In this document: positions 16,501-22,790 of the stretch, piece after piece | Layout: every line of letters begins with the position of its first letter | Position numbering within the stretch: the stretch's first letter is position 1 | Source: Proteobacteria bacterium SG_bin6 | Lineage (GTDB): Bacteria > Pseudomonadota > Alphaproteobacteria > Sphingomonadales > Sphingomonadaceae | Reading direction: 5' to 3' | Length of the DNA: 32,603 nt | Assembly: GCA_002083435.1 (NCBI GenBank) | Contig: LWDJ01000001.1 | Coordinates: 1 to 32,603 of the forward strand | The notes under the pieces: generated by a model | The model's database searches: none | Seen by the model: the letters and a program-made list of their open reading frames with translations, nothing else | What the model was told of the DNA's origin: nothing | Position numbers and translations under genes: made by a program

Positions 16501-16573
16501 GCCCTATCGTCGCGCCGAATTGGCGGCACAGGTGCGCGCGGCTCTCGACGCGGCGGCGCCAGTCAAGGCGTAA
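13508..16573 (+). CDS. Cytoplasmic hybrid histidine kinase with multiple PAS domains
   Basis: Signal-sensing hybrid histidine kinase, 1021 residues, without membrane segments. About five PAS/PAC units run from residue 20 to 640 (for example FFENHPDPMGIFDVGTDTLI; NSINDPFCILDTSGRLTFCN; ATSDVIWDYDVHQGRIWWNE). HisKA follows with the phospho-acceptor His in GGLAHDFNNLLTVILGN (H656), then HATPase_c with NLALNARDAMPSGG (N box), VTDTGTGM (G1) and GKGSGLGLSMVYGFARQSGG (G2). A C-terminal receiver (about 898-1010) has ILVVEDD, the phospho-acceptor Asp in LLFTDIVMPG (D947) and the Lys in LVQKPYR. The H-D-F-N-N motif marks the HWE-distinct, FixL/NtrB-like class of hybrid kinases. The start is uncertain (ATG 13508 or 13526, weak ribosome sites). 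The convergent FixJ-like gene is the likely partner. Confidence 0.92.
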   Translation: MTSALVMEGGFRVLAAITTTTSDLARLFFENHPDPMGIFDVGTDTLIDANAAATRIYGYSLDELRGMSIERLRVTREPVFSEPGSGAQQTFYAVHRRKDGSTFDAFVRTYATEVNDRACVIAVVRDVTEDRRQEIETRRLARINEIAGKMARLGGWTVSPEGDVTWTPEAARIFGFTAETAPDLARGFERVAPQHRERIREAFRRCLEHGVAFDTVCQLDTDDRGRIWVHVIGEVERDAEGRIRHCLGATQDVTELFTAREESARRGEQLFAVINSINDPFCILDTSGRLTFCNQSATDLIGRPPELMTGQYFWDICPFPDESTSTHTARNAVRERCAVSVELHLPHVLRWYRFNLYPTGHGMLLHLHDITEQREKEEQMRLLQAAVDRANDFVFILSRDFDDAKGGRRILYANQTYLNATGFAAEDIIGQTPLVLYDSRNDPALIEQIQAAASRNQSVRCDLWMRCKNGQEILVETDASIIRGSEGEVASWLVIQRPVSEQRRVEAQLRLNTERLRLITRATSDVIWDYDVHQGRIWWNENLRNLLGYDPATFDPSVEGWENLIVPEDRERVRTSFEGALAGQETVWRADYRLKRADGSIAHILDRGFVLRDEMSRPIRAIGSMVDVSAQRELDEQLRQAQKLEAVGQLTGGLAHDFNNLLTVILGNAEAMAQIASDDPDLHVLAKMTMSAAERGAELTNRLLAFGRRQALAPRDLDSNELMQGMSALLRRTLPETVQIELQPAAQIWPARADPGQVEIALLNLALNARDAMPSGGRLTIGTANITQDSTIGEQADCIPPGQYVAISVTDTGTGMTREVLQRAFDPFFTTKEVGKGSGLGLSMVYGFARQSGGTVTIDTALGRGTTVTIYLPRAPGEVAAAPRLRQAPDIPTGTETILVVEDDALVRNHVCALLRGLGYTVLAAADGREALRVLQSDSAVDLLFTDIVMPGELDGSALATLAQDLRSGLRLLFTTGYAEDRALDGGDPHRPVRLVQKPYRRAELAAQVRAALDAAAPVKA

Positions 16574-16587
16574 CCTTATCGCGGGAG

Positions 16588-17193
16588 CTATTGCAGATTG
16601 AGCATGTTCCCCGCCTGCGCCATCAACAACGCAGCGCCGATATTGGGAACGTCGAGCTTTTTCAGAATGTTGGCCCGGTGCATCTCCACGGTGCGCACGC
16701 TAATGCCGAGATCATAGGCCACCGTCTTGCTCGGTCCACCATGCGCGAGCGCGGCCAGCACCTCACGCTCGCGCAGCGACAAGCGCTCGAGCGCGACCAG
16801 CCGCTTCGCTCGGCGACGGCGTTCGCGGGCGAGTTCGAGCGCGGCATCGGCGCGTTCCAACGCTTCGTGCAGCTCGGCCGCTCGGTATGGTTTGCGGATG
16901 AAATCCAGCGCGCCGGCGCGCATCGCCGCCACCGCATCGGGAACGTCGCCCGCGCCGGTGAGCAGCACCACGGGATGCCCGCATTCGGCCTCGTTCAATC
17001 GGGTTTGCACTTGCAGCCCGCTCAAATCCGGCAAATGCAGATCGAGCAACACGCAACCGAGCGGCAGGTCGTCCGCGACCGACAGGAACGCGCCGGCGGT
17101 GGCGAAACCCGCCACCTCGTGCCCGGCGCGACGCAGCAGGATCGCGAGCGAGGTAAGCAGTTCGGGTTCGTCGTCAACGATATAGACGTGCAC
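16588..17193 (-). CDS. FixJ/LuxR-type response regulator
   Basis: DNA-binding response regulator of 201 residues. The receiver starts at once (VHVYIVDDEPELL) with acidic D7/D8, the phospho-acceptor D51 in CVLLDLHLPDLSG, Thr in VVLLTGAGD and Lys in FIRKPYRAAEL. The LuxR-type helix-turn-helix follows after a helical linker (LSLREREVLAALAHGGPSKT, then ISVRTVEMHRANILKKL). The start is taken as GTG 17193, where the receiver begins and GGAG lies about nine bases upstream; the longer upstream frame has no family support. It converges on the hybrid kinase gene with 14 nt between stops, and the FixJ-like form (FixL/FixJ logic) suggests it is that kinase's target. Regulated genes are unknown. Confidence 0.92.
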   Translation of the reverse strand: MHVYIVDDEPELLTSLAILLRRAGHEVAGFATAGAFLSVADDLPLGCVLLDLHLPDLSGLQVQTRLNEAECGHPVVLLTGAGDVPDAVAAMRAGALDFIRKPYRAAELHEALERADAALELARERRRRAKRLVALERLSLREREVLAALAHGGPSKTVAYDLGISVRTVEMHRANILKKLDVPNIGAALLMAQAGNMLNLQ

Positions 17194-17433
17194 GGCTTGT
17201 CTCCGGCGCCAGCTTTTACCAGGGATCGGCCAAAGATGAACGCGGCCCACACTGCGCAATGCGACCCAACGCCGCTCCGCGTCTATTCACGATTTATCCA
17301 GCTTGACTCTCACGGAAGTCGTGTTTGCCTAAAGTTCTTTCAAGATCGCAACGATCAAATTTTGCAAGGGGTTGCCCGCTTTGGGCCAGACGGGCCATGG
17401 GCTGCGCCGCGCTCTTGATCAAGATTAGGGATC

Positions 17434-17461
17434 GCCGGCTGATTCAAGTAAATAAGCCGGC
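17434..17461. repeat. Short inverted repeat at the end of the symporter gene
   Basis: GCCGGCT (17434-17440) and AGCCGGC (17455-17461) form a perfect 7-bp stem with a 14-base loop that includes the symporter stop codon. There is no T-run, so a rho-independent terminator is doubtful. Confidence 0.35.
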
Positions 17462-18880
17462 ATCGATACCACGTTCACCGCCGCTTATGCGGTTAGCGAT
17501 CAACGCGGCGGCGACCGAACTTGCGAGCACCACCACCATGAAATCGATGTAATGCAGCGTCACCCAGCCACGGGGCGCCAATACGAACTGGAACAGGGCG
17601 TATAGCAACACCCCCCAGATCACCCCCACCATCGCCGCCCGCCCCGAAACCCCACGGAATACCAACCCGACAATGAACGCCGACAGGACCGGCATCGAGG
17701 ACAATCCGTTCAGTTGCTGCAAAAGGTTGATGATGCTGTTCGCCCCCGCATAAACGGGCACCAGCACCAGCGCGATTGCTGTCACCACCAGCGTTGCCAC
17801 TCCGGAAAGCCGCCATTGATCGCGCACCGCGCCGACGATGCGCGGGTGGAAATCGACCGCGTAAAGCGCGACGGTCGCGTTCAGGATGGCGGCGGTATGC
17901 GCGATCACGGCCGCCGCGATCATCGCCGCGAACGCACCGGCGAGCCAGGGCGGCAGGATATGCGCGACGAGCAGGCCGTAAGCCTTGTCCCCCACGGGAC
18001 CGAGCAGCTTGTAGGCGACGACGCCCGGCAGCGTGACGATCACCGGAATGATCAGGATGCGCACCACCGCCGCCGCCAGCACGCCCTTCTGCGCTTCCCG
18101 CACATTGGGCGCGATCATCGCCTTCTGGGTGATATTCTGGTTGGTCGACCAATAATAGATCTGGATGAACACCATGCCCGTGAACAGCGTGTGGAACGGG
18201 ATCGGCGAATTGGCGTCGCCGATGAAGGTGAGCCGCTCCGCCGGGACGCCGCTCAAGTCCCAGCCGATCGCCGACAGTGCGAGCACCACGATCAGCAGCG
18301 CGACGCCAAGCACACCGAAGCCCGAATAGGTGTCCATCACCGCGACCGCGCGCAGCCCGCCGAGGATTGTATAAGCCGCACTCACCGCCGCCAGAAATGC
18401 CGCGAGCGCGATGAGCGGGATACCGCCGCCAAACAGCGCGTTCAGGAACAGCGCGCCGCTGTAAAGACCGGCGGGAACATAGATCAGCACATTGCCGAAC
18501 AGGAACAACGCCGAGATCAGCAACCGCACCCCCGCCGTATCGCCCGCGTAGCGGCGTTCGAGCAACTGGGTGACGGTGGTGCAGCCGTTACGATAGTAGA
18601 TCGGCACGAACACGAAGGCGAGGATCAGCAACCCGACAAAGCCCGAAATCTCCCACCAGGCCAGCAACAACATCTGGTTGCCGTTCATGCCGACCAGCTG
18701 ATCGGTCGAGAGATTGGTGAGCGTGATCGCGCCTGCGACATACAGCCAGCTGAGCCCGCCACCAGCAAGGTAAACGTCACGCTCCGATCCGTCGTGGCGG
18801 GTGGTGCGCACCTTGGCCCAGGTGGCGAGCGCGATCAGCGCGAGTATCCCCAGCGCGACTGCGACCTGAACGCCGTTCAT
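17444..18880 (-). CDS. Sodium:solute symporter (SSS/SLC5 family), probably sugar
   Basis: Inner-membrane Na+-coupled transporter of 478 residues with about 13 membrane segments. Typical SSS features are GGLSWLYVAGAITLTNLSTDQLVGMNG (Na+-site region), AYTILGGLRAVAVMDTYSGF and YYWSTNQNITQKAMIAP, the last matching the sodium/sugar branch (the vSGLT-like NQ motif region). Divergent placement beside a GH42 beta-galactosidase (85 nt apart) supports a galactoside or oligosaccharide substrate; this is inference from context. The ATG is preceded directly by AGGGGAGGGAGG, so the start is secure. Confidence 0.88.
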   Translation of the reverse strand: MNGVQVAVALGILALIALATWAKVRTTRHDGSERDVYLAGGGLSWLYVAGAITLTNLSTDQLVGMNGNQMLLLAWWEISGFVGLLILAFVFVPIYYRNGCTTVTQLLERRYAGDTAGVRLLISALFLFGNVLIYVPAGLYSGALFLNALFGGGIPLIALAAFLAAVSAAYTILGGLRAVAVMDTYSGFGVLGVALLIVVLALSAIGWDLSGVPAERLTFIGDANSPIPFHTLFTGMVFIQIYYWSTNQNITQKAMIAPNVREAQKGVLAAAVVRILIIPVIVTLPGVVAYKLLGPVGDKAYGLLVAHILPPWLAGAFAAMIAAAVIAHTAAILNATVALYAVDFHPRIVGAVRDQWRLSGVATLVVTAIALVLVPVYAGANSIINLLQQLNGLSSMPVLSAFIVGLVFRGVSGRAAMVGVIWGVLLYALFQFVLAPRGWVTLHYIDFMVVVLASSVAAALIANRISGGERGIDAGLFT

Positions 18881-18965
18881 CCTCCCTCCCCTTTTCCCAA
18901 GAGCATAGAAGGCGCTTTCGCGCGCGCAAGTCGGCAGGCTATGCCGGCCGCCAAGGGAGATCGTG

Positions 18966-20906
18966 ATGCGTCTGGGCTGCTGCTATTATCCCGAACATTG
19001 GCCCGAGGCTTGGTGGGCCGAGGATGCGCGGCGGATGGCGGCGCTGGGGCTGAGCCGGGTGCGGATCGGCGAATTCGCCTGGAGCAGGATCGAGCCGGAA
19101 CCGGGTCGGTTCGACTGGGGCTGGCTCGACCGGGCGATCGCGACGCTGGCCGGCGCCGGGCTTGGCATCGTCCTCGGCACCCCGACCGCGACCCCGCCCA
19201 AATGGCTGGTCGAGCGGATGCCCGACATGATCGCTCTCGACGCCCAGGGTCGCCCGCGCCGTTTCGGCTCGCGGCGGCATTATTGCTTCTCGCACCCCGG
19301 CTTCCGCGCCGAGGCCGAGCGCATCACCCGCGCGCTGGCCGAACGTTACGGCAATCATCCCGCCATCGTCGCGTGGCAGACCGACAATGAATATGGCTGC
19401 CACGATACCGCGATCAGCCATTCGCCAGCCGCCGCCGAGGGGTTCCGGGCGTGGCTCGCCGCGCGCTATGGCGATGTCGCGGCGCTCAACGCCGCCTGGG
19501 GCACCGTCTTCTGGTCGATGGAATATCTCGACTTCGCCGAGATCGACCCGCCCAACCTCACCGTCACCGAGCCGCACCCGGCGCATGTGATGGACTGGCG
19601 GCGCTTCTCCTCCGATCAGGTGCGCGCCTTCAACACGGCGCAAGTCGTGATCCTGCGCGCGGCCTCGCCGGGGCGCGACATCGTCCATAACTTCATGGGC
19701 TTCTTCACCCAGTTCGATCACCATGACGTCAGCGCCGATCTCGATGTGGCGACGTGGGACAGCTATCCGATCGGCTTCCTCGACAGCTTCTGGTTCAGCC
19801 GAGAGGATAAGCTGCGTTATGCCCGCCAGGGCCATCCGGACATCGCCGCCTTCCACCACGATCTCTATCGCGGCGCCGGGCGTGGGCGCTGGTGGGTGAT
19901 GGAGCAGCAGCCAGGGCCGGTGAACTGGTCCGCGCACAACCCCGCCCCGCTTCCCGGCATGGTGCGGCTGTGGACGCTGGAGGCCGCGGCGCACGGTGCC
20001 GAGCTGACCAGCTATTTCCGCTGGCGTCAGGCGCCGTTCGGGCAAGAGGCGCATCACGCCGGGCTGCTCCGCCCCGACAGCGCCGAGGATCAGGGCGCGA
20101 TCGAGGCGCGCGCCGCCGCGCACGATCTGGCGGCGCTGGGGGAGGTCGGCACGCCGCAGGCCCCGGTCGCGCTGCTATTCAGCTATCCGGCGAGCTGGGC
20201 GATCGAAACCCAGCCCCAGGGCAAGAGCTTCCGCTATCTTGAGCTCGCCTTCGAATGGTACACGGCGCTGCGCCGCCTGGGGCTGGACGTGGACATCGTC
20301 CCCCCCGAGGCCGATCTGGCGCGCTACCGGATGATCGTCGCGCCCAGCCTGCCGATGCTCGACACAGCGACGGCGGACAGGATCGCGGCGCTCGGCGTCC
20401 CCGTGCTGTTCGGCCCGCGCACCGGCAGCCGCACCGAAAGCTTCCAGACCCCGCCCGAGCTGCCGCCCGGCCCGCTCCAGGAGCATTTGCCGCTAAAAGT
20501 CGTGCGCGTCGAAAGCCTGCGCGAGGGCTTGGCCGAGCACGGCGACGGCTTCGCGGTGACCCGCTGGCTCGAGCATGTCGAGAGCGACCTGGCCCCCGAG
20601 GAAGAGCTCGCCGACGGACGCGGTATCGTGTTCGGCTCGGGGCAACTGCGCTACCTCGCCGCCTGGCCCGACGCTGCCTTGCTCGACCGGCTGATGCGAC
20701 GCATGGCGCTGGAGGCCGACCTAAAGCTCACCCCCCTGCCCACCGACCTTCGCGTGCGCCGCACCGATCGCTGGTGCTTCGCGTTTAACTATGGCCCCGA
20801 AGCGGTGCCGCTCGCCCCGCTCGGGCTCGGCGCGCCCATGATCGGCGCCGACCCGCTCCCGCCCGCCGGTGTCGCGGCGTGGCCGATACGGGGGCGCAAT
20901 GGTTGA
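18966..20906 (+). CDS. GH42 beta-galactosidase
   Basis: Glycoside hydrolase family 42 enzyme of 646 residues, hydrolysing terminal beta-galactosides. The start MRLGCCYYPEHWPEAWWAED is classic. The catalytic acid/base is Glu142 in WQTDNEYGCH and the nucleophile Glu313 in RWWVMEQQPG, at the usual separation. Residues from about 380 form the trimerisation and C-terminal domains (VALLFSYPASWAIETQPQG, then AWPDAALLDRLMRRMALEAD). The four Cys of the zinc site of some thermophilic GH42 enzymes are not seen. No signal peptide, so it is cytoplasmic and would act on sugars imported by the divergent symporter. Start ATG 18966 has GGGAG upstream; an overlapping GTG at 18963 is less likely. Natural substrate (lactose, arabinogalactan fragments or other) is unknown. 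Confidence 0.95.
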   Translation: MRLGCCYYPEHWPEAWWAEDARRMAALGLSRVRIGEFAWSRIEPEPGRFDWGWLDRAIATLAGAGLGIVLGTPTATPPKWLVERMPDMIALDAQGRPRRFGSRRHYCFSHPGFRAEAERITRALAERYGNHPAIVAWQTDNEYGCHDTAISHSPAAAEGFRAWLAARYGDVAALNAAWGTVFWSMEYLDFAEIDPPNLTVTEPHPAHVMDWRRFSSDQVRAFNTAQVVILRAASPGRDIVHNFMGFFTQFDHHDVSADLDVATWDSYPIGFLDSFWFSREDKLRYARQGHPDIAAFHHDLYRGAGRGRWWVMEQQPGPVNWSAHNPAPLPGMVRLWTLEAAAHGAELTSYFRWRQAPFGQEAHHAGLLRPDSAEDQGAIEARAAAHDLAALGEVGTPQAPVALLFSYPASWAIETQPQGKSFRYLELAFEWYTALRRLGLDVDIVPPEADLARYRMIVAPSLPMLDTATADRIAALGVPVLFGPRTGSRTESFQTPPELPPGPLQEHLPLKVVRVESLREGLAEHGDGFAVTRWLEHVESDLAPEEELADGRGIVFGSGQLRYLAAWPDAALLDRLMRRMALEADLKLTPLPTDLRVRRTDRWCFAFNYGPEAVPLAPLGLGAPMIGADPLPPAGVAAWPIRGRNG

Positions 20907-20942
20907 AAAGACCGGCGCCAGACCAACGCGCACAACGACGCC

Positions 20943-21503
20943 ATGTTCGCTCAACCCACCCACTTCACCGCTGGCGCCACCGGCCGCTGGCAGATAACCT
21001 CGATCGAGCCGATCATCGGCGGCGCCCTGCCCCCGGCCGAACGGCTCGCGGTCGGCCCGCCGGGGCACGGCGCGTGGCAATTGAGCGGCATCGCCAGCAA
21101 TCTGCGCTACACCACCGCCGATGAACGCGACGCGCTGCAGCCGGTCTCCGCCCCGCTCGACCGGCGGGAGGCGCTCCACGGCGTGCTGATTCCGATCAGC
21201 AAGAGCAGCGCATGGTGGGCGCTGGCGCAGGACGAGCGCCGCGCGATCTACGCGCGCAGCGGCCATTTCTCGATCGGGCACGAGTATCTGCCAGAGGTCG
21301 CCCGAAAACTCTATCATTGCCGGGACTTGGGCGGCGAGTTCGATTTTCTGACCTGGTTCGAGTTCGCCCCCGAGCATGAGGGCGCCTTCGATAAACTACT
21401 TAAAAGGTTGCGCGAGACCGAGGAATGGCGCCATGTCGCGCGCGAAGTGGAAGTGCGCCTGGTCCGGTTGCCGGATACGGAGGCGCCGAAGCCAGGGGAA
21501 TGA
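20943..21503 (+). CDS. Small chlorite dismutase-family heme protein
   Basis: Heme-binding alpha+beta-barrel protein of 186 residues, the size of the short lineage II chlorite dismutases such as that of Nitrobacter. The diagnostic core runs from LIPISKSSAWWALAQDERRA through HFSIGHEYLPEVARKLYHCRD to GGEFDFLTWFEFAPEH and the ending RLRETEEWRHVAREVEVRL. The proximal His is probably H108 and the distal Arg R121, with the same 13-residue spacing as in known enzymes; a Lys-Trp-Trp patch (K87, W91, W92) borders the heme. The Arg argues for chlorite-degrading or peroxide-type chemistry over the HemQ role, where Gln stands in that place. It follows the GH42 gene by 36 nt and precedes the amidinotransferase by 8 nt. 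Physiological substrate is unknown. The start has a weak ribosome site. Confidence 0.82.
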   Translation: MFAQPTHFTAGATGRWQITSIEPIIGGALPPAERLAVGPPGHGAWQLSGIASNLRYTTADERDALQPVSAPLDRREALHGVLIPISKSSAWWALAQDERRAIYARSGHFSIGHEYLPEVARKLYHCRDLGGEFDFLTWFEFAPEHEGAFDKLLKRLRETEEWRHVAREVEVRLVRLPDTEAPKPGE

Positions 21504-21511
21504 GTCGCTAG

Positions 21512-22633
21512 ATGTTGCTTGAACAGGATGCGCCTTCGCACAGCGGCACGCCGGAGGCCGCGCTGCCCGCGGTGTGGTCGTGGAACGAGTGGGATCCGCT
21601 TGAGGAAGTCATCGTCGGCCGGCTGGAAGGCGCGACGATCCCGCCCTATCACGTCTCGGTCACGCTCAACGTGCCGAGCTTCACCGGCCGGCTTCACCGC
21701 CTGGTCGCGGGCCGCCGCTATCCCAAATGGATGGTCAAGCGCGGCCAGGCGGCGCTCGACAACCTGATCCGCGTGCTCGAACAGGCGAACGTCAAGGTTG
21801 TCCGCCCGGATCAGGTGCCGCACTATCGGAGCTTCGGCTCGCCGCTGTGGTCGAGCAAGGGCTTCTGCGTCGCCTGCCCGCGCGACGGCTATCTGGTGAT
21901 CGGCGACGAGATCATCGAAACGCCGATGGCGTGGCGTTCGCGCTATTTCGAGGGCGACGCCTATCGCCGGCTGTTCAAGGATTATTTCCGCCGTGGCGCG
22001 CGCTGGACCTCGGCCCCGCGCCCGCAGCTGACCGACGAGATTTTCGACTATAACTACACCATTCCCAAATATGGCGAGCCGCTGCGCTTCCTGACGACCG
22101 AGTTCGAGCCGGTGTTCGACGCGGCCGACTTCGCGCGCGCCGGGCGCGACATTTTCGTCACCCGCTCCAACGTGACGAACGAGATGGGCATCACTTGGCT
22201 CGAACGTCATCTGGGCGACCGGTTCCGCGTCCACCGGATGCCGAGCAAGTGCCGCAACCCGATGCACATCGATTCCACCTTCCTGATCCTCGGCCCCAAG
22301 CGCGCGCTGGTGAACCCTGATTATCTGGACATGGACGCGCTGCCCCCGGTGCTGAAGGACTGGGAATTGCTGATCGCGCCGCGCCCCGATCCGGTCGACG
22401 ACATCATGGAGAAAATCTCCATGTGCAGCCCGTGGACCAGCATCAACGTGCTGTCGCTCGACGAGAAACGCGTGATCGTGGAAGAGCGCCAGCCAAGCCT
22501 GATCAAGGCGTTCAAGGACTGGGGCTATGAACCAATCCCGTGCGACTTCATCGCCTACGGTCCGTTCGGCGGCGCGTTCCACTGCGCGACGCTCGACACC
22601 GTCCGGCGCGGGCCGAAGCCCGAGGGACTTTGA
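21512..22633 (+). CDS. AGAT-like amidinotransferase
   Basis: Arginine-dependent amidinotransferase of 373 residues, related to glycine amidinotransferase (creatine pathway) and to StrB1/CyrA/SxtG enzymes. It moves the amidino group of arginine to an amine through a Cys intermediate. Family pieces in order: WNEWDPLEEVIVGRLEGA, TTEFEPVFDAADFARAGRDI, SNVTNEMGITWLERHLGDR, CRNPMHIDSTFLILGP, SINVLSLDEKRVIVEE and GGAFHCATLDTVRRG. Predicted catalytic residues are D213 (AGRDI), H252 (MHID) and C358 (FHCA). The N-P-M-H-I-D motif matches vertebrate AGAT, from memory, more than StrB1-type sequences, so a small amine such as glycine is likely, but the acceptor is unproven. It starts 8 nt after the chlorite dismutase-like gene and is followed by a REP-like palindrome. 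Confidence 0.9.
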   Translation: MLLEQDAPSHSGTPEAALPAVWSWNEWDPLEEVIVGRLEGATIPPYHVSVTLNVPSFTGRLHRLVAGRRYPKWMVKRGQAALDNLIRVLEQANVKVVRPDQVPHYRSFGSPLWSSKGFCVACPRDGYLVIGDEIIETPMAWRSRYFEGDAYRRLFKDYFRRGARWTSAPRPQLTDEIFDYNYTIPKYGEPLRFLTTEFEPVFDAADFARAGRDIFVTRSNVTNEMGITWLERHLGDRFRVHRMPSKCRNPMHIDSTFLILGPKRALVNPDYLDMDALPPVLKDWELLIAPRPDPVDDIMEKISMCSPWTSINVLSLDEKRVIVEERQPSLIKAFKDWGYEPIPCDFIAYGPFGGAFHCATLDTVRRGPKPEGL

Positions 22634-22669
22634 GACGGCGGGCGAGTAAGCGCCTGCAAACCAACCGCC

Positions 22670-22750
22670 CGTCACCCCGGCCTTGAGCCGGTGTCCCACT
22701 GGCTAGCGACGGCAGAAGAAGTGGGACCCCGGATCACGTCCGGGGTGACG
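22670..22750. repeat. REP-like imperfect palindrome
   Basis: Two 30-base arms, 22670-22699 and 22721-22750, are inverted copies with 26 of 30 positions matching, separated by 21 bases. The arms start and end with CGTCACCCCGG and GTGGGAC type sequences, the form of dispersed palindromes common in sphingomonad genomes. It lies between the amidinotransferase and a TonB receptor gene that converges on it, so it may act as a bidirectional transcription end. Only one copy is in this window. Confidence 0.7.
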
Positions 22751-22790
22751 CTGTTGTTTTGGGGGCACGTCAATTTGGGATCACGGCCCC

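Noticed and set aside
17714..19390. Long plus-strand frame opposite the sodium symporter and into the GH42 gene
   Set aside because: Composition is Arg/Asp/Gln/His-rich without domains, and both overlapped genes have clear family motifs and ribosome sites.
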